Shown here: positions 8,716 to 17,487 of the stretch, piece after piece
How positions within the stretch are numbered: position 1 is the stretch's first letter
Layout: the number at the start of each line of letters is the position of its first letter
Source: an uncultured Methylophilaceae bacterium
GTDB taxonomy: Bacteria; Pseudomonadota; Gammaproteobacteria; Burkholderiales; Methylophilaceae
NCBI GenBank assembly: GCA_903863255.1
Contig: CAIPBJ010000044.1
Location: forward strand, 1 to 46,156
Reading direction: 5' to 3'
Length of the DNA: 46,156 nucleotides
Made by a program: the position numbers and the translations under genes
Notes under the pieces: model-generated
Database searches by the model: none
What the model was told of the DNA's origin: nothing
Seen by the model: only the letters and a program-made list of their open reading frames with translations

Positions 8716-10188
8716 ATGACTATTGATGTTATTAAAAAGCAACAAGTACACCAACACTATTTAATGTCCGCACCTGGCTTTATAGCGCTTTTTTTGGTTA
8801 AAAATCTTCACGCGCTTGGTCTGACGATTTTAAGATGCACCCCTTTAGCGCCACGATTTAAAGTCTGCATAAATATTGGGCATTTAATCGAGATTACTGG
8901 AAAAGCAGTAAGTAAACTTTGTAGAAAGGAAATTTTCTTGCCGAGTCCAATTGAATTCACAGCTGCTTTGATATTCTTTTTTGCCGTCGTACACACGTTC
9001 AGTACAAAATATTTCGAGAGACTAGCCCATCATCACCCTGACCATGCAGGACTTTTACATTTGCTTGGTGAAGTTGAGGTGGTTTTCGGGTTCTGGTCAT
9101 TTATACTACTTGGCTTTATTGCCGTTTCGGTCGGGCATGTTCAAGCTATCGAATATTTGGAGTCCAGACATTTTACAGAGCCGTTGTTCGTATTTGTGGT
9201 AATGGTAGTATCAGCGTCAAAACCTATCCTTTCTGTCATCAATAGACTGATGACTGCTTTAACAATCCAAATACCCTTGAATCGGAATACTGTGTCTACG
9301 TGGCTGGGCCTTGCTCTATTGCCAATCTTAGGATCGCTAATCACCGAACCAGCTGCGATGACCTTATCTGCACTTTCACTTTCTCCTTTGGTTTTTGAGA
9401 AGAAACTGCCCGAAATGTTTAAATACGGTGTTCTTGGAGTATTGTTTGTTAACGTTTCAATTGGTGGCACTTTAACCTCTTTTGCCGCACCGCCTGTTCT
9501 GATGGTAGCCAATGTCTGGAATTGGAATACTGCATTCATGGCTTCTAACTTCGGCTGGCGTGCCGTTATTGCGGTGCTTATCAATGCAACGGTCGTCACT
9601 TGGGTTTTAAGAAACCATCTAGGTAAAGATACAGAAATCGAACTCGATCGTCAGGACAAGATTCCTGTTGCCGTTTGCTTGATCCACTTATTGTTTCTTT
9701 CTGGAATTGTGGTTTTCGCTCACCATATTGTCGTATTTTTTGGAATTTTCATGTTGTTTTTGGGATTTACCCAAGCTTATAGCCATTTTCAAAATCCGTT
9801 GATTCTCAAGGAGGGATTGCTGGTAGGATTCTTTCTTGCGGGACTTGTTGTTTTAGGAGGGTTGCAGCACTGGTGGCTGCAACCAATCTTAGCCGATCTT
9901 AAACCAACCAACCTTTTCTTTGGGGCTGCGGCCCTTACCGCCTTAACCGACAATGCGGCCCTTACCTATTTAGGTTCCCTGGTCACCGGGCTTTCTGACC
10001 AATCAAAATACATGCTTGTTGCAGGCGCCGTATCTGGAGGAGGACTTACAGTGATTGCCAATGCACCTAATCCTGCAGGAGTTTCCCTTCTTAAAGACTG
10101 TTTTAAAGATGGCTCCATTGGGGCAGGTGCTCTATTCCTGGGTTCCTTATTCCCGACTTTAATCGCTGTCTTGGCATTTTTGATTTAG
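8716..10188 (+). CDS. Putative Na+/H+ antiporter (PF07399-type)
   Basis: An integral membrane protein of 490 residues with about 11-13 hydrophobic segments. The look is that of the Na_H_antiport_3 family: a His-rich loop (HHHPDHAGLLHLLGEVEVVFG, about residues 103-123), a glycine/proline-rich core ILGSLITEPAAMTLSAL, and a second repeat-like core ALTALTDNAALTYLGSLV followed by a NAPNPAG motif. The two E/D-containing broken-helix motifs suggest the inverted-repeat fold of the ion transporter superfamily. The start is uncertain: the ATG at 8716 (no ribosome site) overlaps a promoter-like box, and the ATG at 8764, 16 codons later, is the alternative. It is followed 40 bases later by an AI-2E family transporter. 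The expected role is sodium or pH homeostasis; the ion is inferred from the family name only. Confidence 0.8.
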   Translation: MTIDVIKKQQVHQHYLMSAPGFIALFLVKNLHALGLTILRCTPLAPRFKVCINIGHLIEITGKAVSKLCRKEIFLPSPIEFTAALIFFFAVVHTFSTKYFERLAHHHPDHAGLLHLLGEVEVVFGFWSFILLGFIAVSVGHVQAIEYLESRHFTEPLFVFVVMVVSASKPILSVINRLMTALTIQIPLNRNTVSTWLGLALLPILGSLITEPAAMTLSALSLSPLVFEKKLPEMFKYGVLGVLFVNVSIGGTLTSFAAPPVLMVANVWNWNTAFMASNFGWRAVIAVLINATVVTWVLRNHLGKDTEIELDRQDKIPVAVCLIHLLFLSGIVVFAHHIVVFFGIFMLFLGFTQAYSHFQNPLILKEGLLVGFFLAGLVVLGGLQHWWLQPILADLKPTNLFFGAAALTALTDNAALTYLGSLVTGLSDQSKYMLVAGAVSGGGLTVIANAPNPAGVSLLKDCFKDGSIGAGALFLGSLFPTLIAVLAFLI

Positions 10189-10228
10189 CAATTCAGTAGA
10201 TTCAGTCAATTCTTGCTATTATGAGACG

Positions 10229-11221
10229 ATGGATAAAATAAAGCTTGCCAGCCACGTCATAATTGCACTTTTGATTTTTGCAGTTCTGATTCTAAACCTT
10301 GTCCCGGTTGCGTTCTCTGGGATGTTAATTTATCTTCTGACCGATGCTCTCGGAGCCAGATTAAGAAGTCATGTGCCAGAAAAGAATGCCAGAATCATTG
10401 CAGCAGTAGTTTTAGTCCTGCTGATTATTGCGTTAATTAGTTCTGTTATGCTTTTTTTATCTACCACATTGGGAAGTGAAGAAAATCTCAGGGGGTTTAC
10501 GACAAAAATTGGTGAGATTCTATTCGATCTGCATAGAAAGCTACCTCCCGCGCTTGTAGCTTACCTCCCAGAAACCGTGCTCAACCTCAAAGAGTCGTTT
10601 GCCGTTCTCTTATCCGAACATGGCAAGGAAATCGGTAATGCTGGTAAAGAAAGCCTTCACACATTAGCCCACGTCATCATCGCGGTTGCCATTGGCATCA
10701 TATTATCCATGGAGAATTTCACTTCAATCACAAAATCAAGGCCATTAGCCTTTGCTTTGCATGAACGTATGAGTCTGATAACGAAAGCATTCTCCAATGT
10801 CGTTTTTGCTCAAGTCAAGATATCCGGAATCAACACGATACTAACCAGCATCTTCTTACTGGTGGTTTTGCCGTTTGCAGGCATACACATGCCCTATCGT
10901 GAAACGCTCGTTTTAATTACATTTCTTGCCGGGCTGATTCCAGTGCTTGGCAATCTTATATCCAACACGTGCATAGTTGTAATAAGCATTGGCGTATCAT
11001 TCAATGTTACGATTTCTGCCTTAATATTTTTAGTTTGCATACATAAACTCGAATATTTTATCAACGCAAAAATCGTGGGTACCAGAATTCAAGCAAAAGC
11101 ATGGGAACTTCTTCTTGCGATGCTTGTGATGGAATCAATTTTTGGCCTTTCCGGCCTGCTGATGGGTCCAATACTTTATGCTTACATTAAATCCGAACTG
11201 ATTAAGTCTAACCTTATTTGA
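10229..11221 (+). CDS. AI-2E family transporter (PerM-like)
   Basis: A 330-residue inner-membrane protein. Hydrophobic helices lie at about residues 8-37 and 57-78. A large soluble segment of about 65 residues follows, then four to five helices. The conserved core VPVLGNLISNT-like segment (FLAGLIPVLGNLIS) and the LSGLLMGPILYAY end are typical of the AI-2E/PerM (UPF0118) family. Some members are antiporters or exporters; a role in autoinducer-2 export is only the family name. At 330 residues it is slightly shorter than the usual 350-370. It sits in line with the antiporter (40-base gap) and the DUF455 gene (33-base gap). No ribosome site stands out. Function in this organism is unknown. Confidence 0.85.
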   Translation: MDKIKLASHVIIALLIFAVLILNLVPVAFSGMLIYLLTDALGARLRSHVPEKNARIIAAVVLVLLIIALISSVMLFLSTTLGSEENLRGFTTKIGEILFDLHRKLPPALVAYLPETVLNLKESFAVLLSEHGKEIGNAGKESLHTLAHVIIAVAIGIILSMENFTSITKSRPLAFALHERMSLITKAFSNVVFAQVKISGINTILTSIFLLVVLPFAGIHMPYRETLVLITFLAGLIPVLGNLISNTCIVVISIGVSFNVTISALIFLVCIHKLEYFINAKIVGTRIQAKAWELLLAMLVMESIFGLSGLLMGPILYAYIKSELIKSNLI

Positions 11222-11254
11222 AAAATAGAAATTTAATCCAATATATACTTGATC

Positions 11255-12049
11255 ATGGAACTAAGAATCGATGCACTTCAACTCTTATCTGAAAGCAACC
11301 CAAACAACAAGGTTGTAGGTGTATCACGATTATGCAAAGCATGGTGCGCCAATTTAGTCCAACTTAATGTCAAGGAAGAGATTGCCCATTCCCTCCCCAT
11401 TCCAGGAAGACCTCGACTACCGGAACTGGTATCGCCGCTTGCAGTGGCCAGGCGCAAAATGAATACGGTAGAAGGTCGTGCTGCTTCGATCCACGCTCTG
11501 GCACATATTGAATTCAATGCTATCAATCTTGCATTAGATGTAATCTGGCGATTCTCAGGAATGCCATTAAATTTTTATTCGGATTGGCTTAAAGTTGCAA
11601 ACGAGGAGTCACTGCATTTCTCATTACTCAATGAACACCTTATTAGTCTAGGCTTTAACTATGGTGATTTCCAAGCTCACAACAGTTTATGGGAGATGGC
11701 TGAAAAAACAAAAGAGGATATTTTAGCGCGCATCGCATTGGTGCCTCGAACAATGGAAGCCAGAGGGCTGGATGCAACCCCTGCCCTTCGAGCCAAATTC
11801 GTACAGGCTGGCGACACTAAGGCTGCAGATATTCTCGATATTATCTTAAGAGATGAAATAGGCCATGTTTTAATAGGGAACAGGTGGTATGCATGGCTAT
11901 GTTCACTTCGCAACCTCGACCCTATCACTACCTATACAAAGCTCGCAAACCAATATGCCGCTCCTGTCCTCAGGGGTCCTTTTAATATAGAAGCACGTTT
12001 GGCAGCTGGATTCTCACAGGAAGAAATTCTCAGTTTATCGCCAAAATAA
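11255..12049 (+). CDS. DUF455 ferritin-like domain protein
   Basis: A 264-residue soluble protein. Repeated helices carry E and H residues spaced as in ferritin-like di-metal carboxylate proteins: AHIEFNAINLALD (about 87-99), NEESLHFSLLNEHL (about 117-130), and RDEIGHVLIGNRWYAWLC (about 207-224). The segment EARGLDATPALRAKF is characteristic of DUF455 proteins, which are distantly like the tRNA hydroxylase MiaE. A di-iron oxygenase or hydroxylase role is plausible but not established. The ATG at 11255 is preferred over a TTG two codons earlier. The gene ends 30 bases before the SUV3-like helicase on the same strand, so the pair may be co-transcribed; an RNA-related role is a guess from that context. 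Confidence 0.85.
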   Translation: MELRIDALQLLSESNPNNKVVGVSRLCKAWCANLVQLNVKEEIAHSLPIPGRPRLPELVSPLAVARRKMNTVEGRAASIHALAHIEFNAINLALDVIWRFSGMPLNFYSDWLKVANEESLHFSLLNEHLISLGFNYGDFQAHNSLWEMAEKTKEDILARIALVPRTMEARGLDATPALRAKFVQAGDTKAADILDIILRDEIGHVLIGNRWYAWLCSLRNLDPITTYTKLANQYAAPVLRGPFNIEARLAAGFSQEEILSLSPK

Positions 12050-12079
12050 CTCACCCTCATTTTCGAATTTAGTTTAAAA

Positions 12080-13621
12080 GTGACCCTCAACAAATTCAAA
12101 TCAATACATCAATCGATTCACGACATTGCGATGGAATTTACATTAGCAAGAAAGCTAAATCGCCAAATATTTTTTCATCTTGGCCCTACGAATTCTGGTA
12201 AGACTCATGATGCATTAATTCAATTACAAAAAGCAAAATCAGGAGTCTATCTTGCTCCGCTGCGTCTTTTGGCTATGGAAATACGTGACCGATTAATGGA
12301 GGCGAATGTCCCATGCAACTTAATTACCGGAGAAGAGCGTCAAATTATTGAAGGGGCTAAACATACTTCTTCAACCATTGAAATGATGAACCCCAATATT
12401 GAAGTTGATGTTGCGATCATTGATGAAATTCAAATGATACAAGATCAGGTACGTGGTTCATCATGGACTGCAGCGCTAATTGGAGTACCTGCAAAACAAG
12501 TGTACGTATGCGGAGCAAACAGTGTTACAGAACCTTGTATTCGAACTATCGAGTCGTTAAGTGAAACATATCATGTTCACTATTTCGAAAGAAAAACCCC
12601 TTTAATCGTCGAAAATGAAGCCTTGAGTGGTAACAACTACAATAGATGGGTTCTAAAAAAGAAACTATGTAAAGGCGATGCGGTGATTGCCTTTAGTCGC
12701 AAAGATGTTCTTACGCTTAGTGCACGGTTCAGACAATGGGGATTTAAAGTGGCTTCAATATACGGAGCACTTTCTCCAGAGGTAAGGCGTACAGAATCAG
12801 AACGATTCAATCGAGGCAGTGCTGATATTCTTGTTGCTACTGACGCCATCGGGATGGGACTTAATTTGCCAATAAAGAGGATCGTGTTCTCAACCATTGA
12901 GAAGTTTGATGGTTACACGACTCGTAACATCAATGCTACTGAAACTCGTCAAATTGCTGGACGGGCTGGACGCTATGGCATCTATCCTGAAGGCTATGTA
13001 AGTGCATTTGAAAATGATGACCTGATCCATATAGAACATATGCTTAACTATCCGGACACGTCAGAAATCAAGAAACTACCAGTTGCACCCAATTTTATTC
13101 ATATCAACAAGATTTCAACCCTAATCAACACGAATAGAATCAGCGAAATCCTAGTAAATTTTTCAGAAGAAATCGAAATTGAGAACTCGCTATTTGAAAT
13201 TGGATCGTTGTCAGTTCAAATCGAACAAGCACGGATCGTTGATGAATATGCTCCCAATTTACCGCTTCATGACAAAATGATTTTTGTTTACGCCCCAATC
13301 TCTCTAGACAAATCAAATGAGCGTGATTACTTTCTGAGTTGTATCGATTCTGTTTTGAATTCAAGAAAGAAAAGTTTGCCTAGAAATGTCAATTGGTTGG
13401 ATTCAATTAGTGCAAAACATCTAGAAGAGGCTGAATTCCTTGCCAAAGAAGTTAGCTTGTATGCTTGGCTTGGTTTTAAGTATCCCATGCTTTTTACTGA
13501 ACTTGCTGATATACCTTCACTAAGAAACAAAATCAGCCGATACATCGAACGCGCTTTGCTCATTCAGGCAGGGTATAAAGAAACGTCAAAAGAGATTCTA
13601 TACCAATTGGATAAACGCTAA
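12080..13621 (+). CDS. SUV3-like ATP-dependent RNA helicase (superfamily 2)
   Basis: A 513-residue helicase of the Ski2-like/Suv3 branch, best known as the helicase of the mitochondrial RNA degradosome. Motif I is FHLGPTNSGKTHDAL at about residues 31-45; the GPTNSGKT form is diagnostic for SUV3. Motif Ia is YLAPLRLLAMEI, motif II is IIDEIQM (DEIQ instead of DEAD), a TDAIGMGLNLPI segment gives motif V, and motif VI is ETRQIAGRAGRYG at about residues 293-305. The C-terminal 200 residues are helical and shorter than in eukaryotic SUV3. The GTG at 12080 opens the frame; an ATG at 12131 just before the fold is an alternative. The stop overlaps the lexA stop on the other strand by four bases. It likely unwinds structured RNA in decay; partners (a PNPase or RNase) are not in the window. 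Confidence 0.87.
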   Translation: MTLNKFKSIHQSIHDIAMEFTLARKLNRQIFFHLGPTNSGKTHDALIQLQKAKSGVYLAPLRLLAMEIRDRLMEANVPCNLITGEERQIIEGAKHTSSTIEMMNPNIEVDVAIIDEIQMIQDQVRGSSWTAALIGVPAKQVYVCGANSVTEPCIRTIESLSETYHVHYFERKTPLIVENEALSGNNYNRWVLKKKLCKGDAVIAFSRKDVLTLSARFRQWGFKVASIYGALSPEVRRTESERFNRGSADILVATDAIGMGLNLPIKRIVFSTIEKFDGYTTRNINATETRQIAGRAGRYGIYPEGYVSAFENDDLIHIEHMLNYPDTSEIKKLPVAPNFIHINKISTLINTNRISEILVNFSEEIEIENSLFEIGSLSVQIEQARIVDEYAPNLPLHDKMIFVYAPISLDKSNERDYFLSCIDSVLNSRKKSLPRNVNWLDSISAKHLEEAEFLAKEVSLYAWLGFKYPMLFTELADIPSLRNKISRYIERALLIQAGYKETSKEILYQLDKR

Positions 13622-14193
13622 TATTTACGGAATTGACCAACAACGACTCCAAAGATTTCCAAATTCCCTTTTGGCCGAATGGTCGGGTAGGCCTTATTCG
13701 CAGGATAAAGCACGAAATCATTTCCTTCCCTACCCAATGTTTTAAGCGTAAATTCATTATCTATAATAGCGACCACTATTTCTCCAACGTTAGCTAGTTG
13801 TCGTTTCTCTACTATGACGACATCATTCGGAACAATTCCGGCATCGATCATGGAATCACCTTTTACAGTGATAAGGACCGTCTTGGATGGGCGCTCAATA
13901 AGATAATCATCGATGCTAAGGGTATCACTCTTGTCACTCAACGCTGGCGAAGGAAACCCCGCCTGCACCTTGGAGTCCGACATCAAACGTTCAAAAAAGC
14001 GTTTTCCAGGTTTTAAACGTTTGTCAGGTGCCGATTCCAAATAACCAAGCAGCTTGAATCTCGCCACAAGGGCGGTCACCGCATTTTTAGATTTAAACCC
14101 CACCAATTTAGCAACGGCAGCATAAGACGGCAGCGTCTTATGCTGCGCATAATAATCCTGGATTAAACCTAAATATTCAGCATCTTTTGACAT
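13618..14193 (-). CDS. lexA: LexA-family SOS repressor
   Basis: A 191-residue repressor that is expected to bind SOS operators and to cleave itself when RecA is activated by DNA damage. The N-terminal winged helix carries LPSYAAVAKLVGFKSKNAV (about 21-39), which matches the LexA recognition-helix region. The Ala-Gly autocleavage site is A78-G79 (VQAGFPSP). The catalytic Ser/Lys pair of the S24 domain is Ser114 (VKGDSMIDAGI) and Lys151 (FTLKTLGRE). All essential residues are present. The wing segment differs from E. coli LexA, so it could be a second, diverged LexA. A palindromic LexA box 13 bases before the start suggests autoregulation. It ends tail to tail with the SUV3-like helicase and lies 40 bases after the MFS gene. 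Confidence 0.9.
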   Translation of the reverse strand: MSKDAEYLGLIQDYYAQHKTLPSYAAVAKLVGFKSKNAVTALVARFKLLGYLESAPDKRLKPGKRFFERLMSDSKVQAGFPSPALSDKSDTLSIDDYLIERPSKTVLITVKGDSMIDAGIVPNDVVIVEKRQLANVGEIVVAIIDNEFTLKTLGREGNDFVLYPANKAYPTIRPKGNLEIFGVVVGQFRKY

Positions 14194-14205
14194 ATTCGAA
14201 ATTTA

Positions 14206-14221
14206 CTGTACATACGTACAA
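14206..14221 (-). promoter_or_regulatory. LexA box in the lexA promoter
   Basis: On the plus strand the bases read CTGT-N8-ACAA, one mismatch from the proteobacterial SOS consensus CTGT-N8-ACAG. The core TGTACATACGTACA has perfect 5-bp arms. It lies 13-28 bases before the lexA start codon in a 40-base gap, the place expected for autoregulation. No good Shine-Dalgarno is seen before the ATG, so the message may be nearly leaderless. Confidence 0.75.
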
Positions 14222-14233
14222 ATGTCAATCTTT

Positions 14234-15895
14234 TTAATTAAACAATACCCAAGCCTTTTGCAAGGTAACAAAGACGCCGTACGAAATTGGAACCAGTACA
14301 GCAGCCCACGCCATAATCACTAGGAATCCACCCTCATTTGATGAAGATACGTTTTCTGAAACATTGGTAAGTGATCGTTCATGTGCCTTTTTCTTTTCTT
14401 CAGCAAGTTCAATATCACTCATAAAATAACGATCTGCCACTGGCTTGACCAATATGTTTGCAACAAATCCAATCACCAGCAATCCTGCCAAAACGTAAAA
14501 AATTGGTTCATAGATCTTATCGAACGGCACTTTTTGCTCTAGTCGTATGTCGTGCATATAATTTACTATGACAGGGCCCAAAATACCTGCTGTTGACCAA
14601 GCTGTTAATAATCTTCCATGAATGGCGCCCACAAACTGCGTGCCGAACATATCAGCAAGATAGGCAGGAATCGTAGCAAAGCCACCGCCATACATCGAAG
14701 CAATAACACAAATACAGGCAACAAAAAGAGCGAGCATTTTTAATCCAGCTGCCCAAGATGCAACCGAATATAAAACCGCGCCCAAAACAAAGAATATAAA
14801 ATAGGTCTGTTTTCGTCCGAGCTTGTCGGAAGAAGACGCCCATGCGATCCGCCCAAAGATATTCAGCAACGATATCATCCCAACAAAACCTGCCGCTACA
14901 GCTGCAACTAAAGCAGTTTGGGCATCATCCTTCTTGATGTCTGCAAAACTCAAATCAGGTTGATGAATCAATATTCCGCCGAAAGTTTCTTGAATCATGG
15001 GGGCTGCCGCTCCGATAATTCCTATACTTGCAGAAACATTCATACACAACACCACCCACAATAACCAGAATTGTGGCGTTTTATGAGCATTCTTCAAATG
15101 AACGTTTCTTGTCGCAATCATTCCCTTGGATTCTTTTTCTGACGGGGTCCAACCTTCAGGTTTCCAGCCGGTTTCTGGGACCCTGTAACCAAATGATCCG
15201 CTCAGCATGAAAATGGCATAGAGAACGGCCATAACAACAAATGTTTGCCAGACTCCTGGATTGCCAGGGCTTGAAAAGTGCGCCATCAATTTAGTCGCGA
15301 GAGGTGAGCCTATCATCGCACCGCCACCAAAGCCCATAATAGCCAAGCCTGTAGCCATACCTCTTCTGTCCGGGAACCATTTAATCAAAGTCGACACAGG
15401 TGAAATGTAGCCTAAACCTAAGCCGATCCCACCAATGAAGCCAGACCCAATCCACATCAACCACAACTGGTGATTATAAACACCTAGGGCAGATATCAAT
15501 AACCCACCGCACCAGCATGCGCTGGCTACCACACCGGCTTTTCTAGGGCCTTCTCGCTCCAACCAGCCACCCCAGATCGCAGCAGAACATCCAAGCAATA
15601 CAAAAAACAAGGTATACATCCATCCCAGGTCGAACTGCGTCCAGTTGCAATCGGTTGCAAAGAGTGCTCGAGCCGTGCCATGCAACTTATCAGCAAAGCT
15701 TGCTGCACCTGCTGCACATGCTGCAAGCGGCTTACCATTTTCACCAATCAAAGCATTTCCAAGAGGTTTCCAGAACACCGAAAAACCATAAGCCATACCT
15801 ATACAAAGATGCACTGCCAAGGCAGCTGGCGGAATAAGCCAACGGTTATAATTCTTATGCGCAATGATTCGCTCTTTGCATAGTAAATCTGACAT
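14234..15895 (-). CDS. MFS transporter, oxalate/formate antiporter (OFA) family, with fused small-subunit helix
   Basis: A 553-residue inner-membrane carrier with 12 expected helices plus an extra C-terminal one. The N-terminal AVHLCIGMAYGFSVFWKPLG, the loop EREGPRKAG and the segment IKWFPDRRGMATGLAIMGFGGGA are typical of OxlT-like OFA transporters. The loop between helices 1 and 2 is enlarged with several Cys and Ala residues. After a charged linker (about 505-521) the last 32 residues (from GGFLVIMAWAAVLVPISYG) form a single helix that matches the short MFS transporter small subunit often encoded as a separate gene after such carriers. A strong GAGGGGGG precedes the ATG at 15895. The substrate may be oxalate, formate or another small carboxylate; it is not decided by sequence. 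Confidence 0.88.
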   Translation of the reverse strand: MSDLLCKERIIAHKNYNRWLIPPAALAVHLCIGMAYGFSVFWKPLGNALIGENGKPLAACAAGAASFADKLHGTARALFATDCNWTQFDLGWMYTLFFVLLGCSAAIWGGWLEREGPRKAGVVASACWCGGLLISALGVYNHQLWLMWIGSGFIGGIGLGLGYISPVSTLIKWFPDRRGMATGLAIMGFGGGAMIGSPLATKLMAHFSSPGNPGVWQTFVVMAVLYAIFMLSGSFGYRVPETGWKPEGWTPSEKESKGMIATRNVHLKNAHKTPQFWLLWVVLCMNVSASIGIIGAAAPMIQETFGGILIHQPDLSFADIKKDDAQTALVAAVAAGFVGMISLLNIFGRIAWASSSDKLGRKQTYFIFFVLGAVLYSVASWAAGLKMLALFVACICVIASMYGGGFATIPAYLADMFGTQFVGAIHGRLLTAWSTAGILGPVIVNYMHDIRLEQKVPFDKIYEPIFYVLAGLLVIGFVANILVKPVADRYFMSDIELAEEKKKAHERSLTNVSENVSSSNEGGFLVIMAWAAVLVPISYGVFVTLQKAWVLFN

Positions 15896-15983
15896 TTGAA
15901 CCCCCCTCTTTTATAATTAAGTAGTTTTTTGATAATTTTTTATACGCTACTATATCTCTTGCAATCTGTTTTTACTAGATAAC

Positions 15984-17111
15984 CTAATATTTTTTAAATG
16001 GTGCTCTGTTCTCCAATTCGTCATAATAATCATCCACACCATTCTCTTCACGTTTAAGGTATTCACCAATCGCGGCTTTAAAGGAAGGATTCCCGATATA
16101 GTGAAAAGAATTCGTCGACCTTGGGTGAAAACCTCGAGCAAGTTTATGCTCCCCTTGGGCACCGCCCTCAAAAAATTGTAGCTTGTTTTCAATACAAAAC
16201 TCCTGTCCCTGATAGTAACAAAGCTCAAAATGAAGTCCAGGATAATAGTCTAATGCGCCCCAGTAACGTCCATAAAGGGTTGTTTTATCGTAGACATTTA
16301 ATGCACTTGCGACAGGATGGCCATCCCTCTCCGCAATAACCAGCAGGATATTATTTGGAATTAGTTCGTTAAGAATTTGAAAAAACTCTATGTTCAGATA
16401 CGGCGAGGAACGATGCTGAAGGTAGGTGCTTTCATAACATTTAAAAAAGAATTCCCAATTCCTCTCATTGATATCATTCCCTGATATTCTCGTTACCGAA
16501 ATTCCGGCTTCATGAATCTTCTTTCGCTCCTGGCGGATTTTTTTTCGTTTGTCATGCGACAAGTTCGACAGAAACGCTTCAAAATCTTTGAACGAATTGT
16601 TTTCCCACCTGAATTGAATCCCTTTTCTTTCCATCCATCCTAAATCCCTTAGAACTTTTGATGACCCTTCATCAGGAAAAAGTATGTGTGCAGAAGGGAA
16701 TAAACTGTTATCGATTTGTTCGGAAATAAACTTCGCCAATGCTCCCTGAACATGAGAGTCATGACTTATGAGCCTTGAACCGCTAACTGGCGTAAACGGT
16801 ATCGCTGACAGCAATTTTGGATAATAGGCCAACCCATTAGCTTGATAGGCATTTGCCCAAGACCAATCAAAGACATATTCTCCATATGAGTGCTCTTTTA
16901 GATACAAAGGTACCGCACCGACCAGAACGGAATCCTGATAGGCAAGTACTGGTATCGGCTGCCAGCCTGACGTGGCACCAACACAATTGGATTGTTCTAA
17001 CGCAGATAAGAACTCATAGCTGAGAAAGGGAGATTCGCTTTCAACAAGGGCATTCCAGTCTCTTGAAGGTATTCGACTGATGCCGGATTCAATTTTTATT
17101 TCTAATTCCAT
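15984..17111 (-). CDS. GNAT/FemAB-like acyltransferase (DUF482, PF04339)
   Basis: A 375-residue soluble protein. The N-terminal segment SRDWNALVESESPFLSYEFL, the phrase PVLAYQDSVLVGAVPLYLKEHSYG, the middle FSDKRKKIRQERKK-like block (LSHDKRKKIRQERKKI, about 188-203), and the C-terminal ALNVYDKTTLYGRYWGALDYYPG with CIENKLQFFEGGAQGEHK are hallmarks of DUF482/FemAB-like acyltransferases. These have two GNAT-type domains and are widespread in Proteobacteria. The true acyl donor and acceptor are not known; some are annotated as peptidoglycan biosynthesis proteins. The ATG at 17111 is a clear start. It follows the lipoprotein gene on the same strand after 151 bases that contain two small hairpins. 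Confidence 0.9.
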   Translation of the reverse strand: MELEIKIESGISRIPSRDWNALVESESPFLSYEFLSALEQSNCVGATSGWQPIPVLAYQDSVLVGAVPLYLKEHSYGEYVFDWSWANAYQANGLAYYPKLLSAIPFTPVSGSRLISHDSHVQGALAKFISEQIDNSLFPSAHILFPDEGSSKVLRDLGWMERKGIQFRWENNSFKDFEAFLSNLSHDKRKKIRQERKKIHEAGISVTRISGNDINERNWEFFFKCYESTYLQHRSSPYLNIEFFQILNELIPNNILLVIAERDGHPVASALNVYDKTTLYGRYWGALDYYPGLHFELCYYQGQEFCIENKLQFFEGGAQGEHKLARGFHPRSTNSFHYIGNPSFKAAIGEYLKREENGVDDYYDELENRAPFKKY

Positions 17112-17174
17112 GATGCATCATCATACCTAATTTGCATCACCCTTGTTGAAAGGAACGTATTGAACAATCTTTAT

Positions 17175-17245
17175 CTGTCTCATAATCAAGACAGCTTAAT
17201 CAAATAAAATCGATTGTGCCTTTATTTCAGACAGTTAAATTGTCT
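17175..17245 (-). repeat. Two AGACA-type hairpins downstream of the lipoprotein gene
   Basis: CTGTCT/AGACAG (17175-17194) and AGACA/TGTCT (17229-17245) are two short inverted repeats with related arms in the 151-base gap after the glycine-zipper gene. They may stop or stabilise its mRNA. Neither has a good T-run, so this is tentative. Confidence 0.3.
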
Positions 17246-17262
17246 CCAATAACAGACATCTT

Positions 17263-17487
17263 CTATTTTTTCTTACTGGTAATCTCATCAAAACCATGAC
17301 CAATGACGCCGCCAATGGCAGCTCCACCCACCGTCCCAAAAGCACTCCCGTTCGTTAATATTGCCCCTGCAACACCACCTATACCGGCTCCGATTGCTGC
17401 GTTCTTTTGACGAGTTGAAAGTGATGTACAACCACTTAATAAAACCAAAATAGATACGATTACGATAAGACGTCGATTCAAATACAT
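17263..17487 (-). CDS. Glycine-zipper lipoprotein (YMGG/SlyB-like)
   Basis: A 74-residue exported protein. Residues 1-20 are a lipoprotein signal ending in the lipobox LLSGC (Cys20 would be acylated). The rest is a glycine-zipper with GAGIGGVAGAILTNGSAFG and GGAAIGGVIGHG, which forms paired membrane-inserting helices in the SlyB/OmpA-anchor-like Gly-zipper families. Likely located at the outer membrane. A GGAG about 10 bases upstream supports the start. It has no obvious partner; envelope stress roles are known for relatives such as SlyB, but not shown here. Confidence 0.85.
   Translation of the reverse strand: MYLNRRLIVIVSILVLLSGCTSLSTRQKNAAIGAGIGGVAGAILTNGSAFGTVGGAAIGGVIGHGFDEITSKKK

Noticed and set aside
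9141-9599. 152-residue minus-strand open frame inside the antiporter gene
   Set aside because: Mirror of a strongly recognised membrane protein frame, with no independent protein features.
17175-17194. CTGTCT...AGACAG as a possible LexA box
   Set aside because: The spacing between CTGT and ACAG is 12, not 8, and the site lies downstream of a gene rather than at a promoter.
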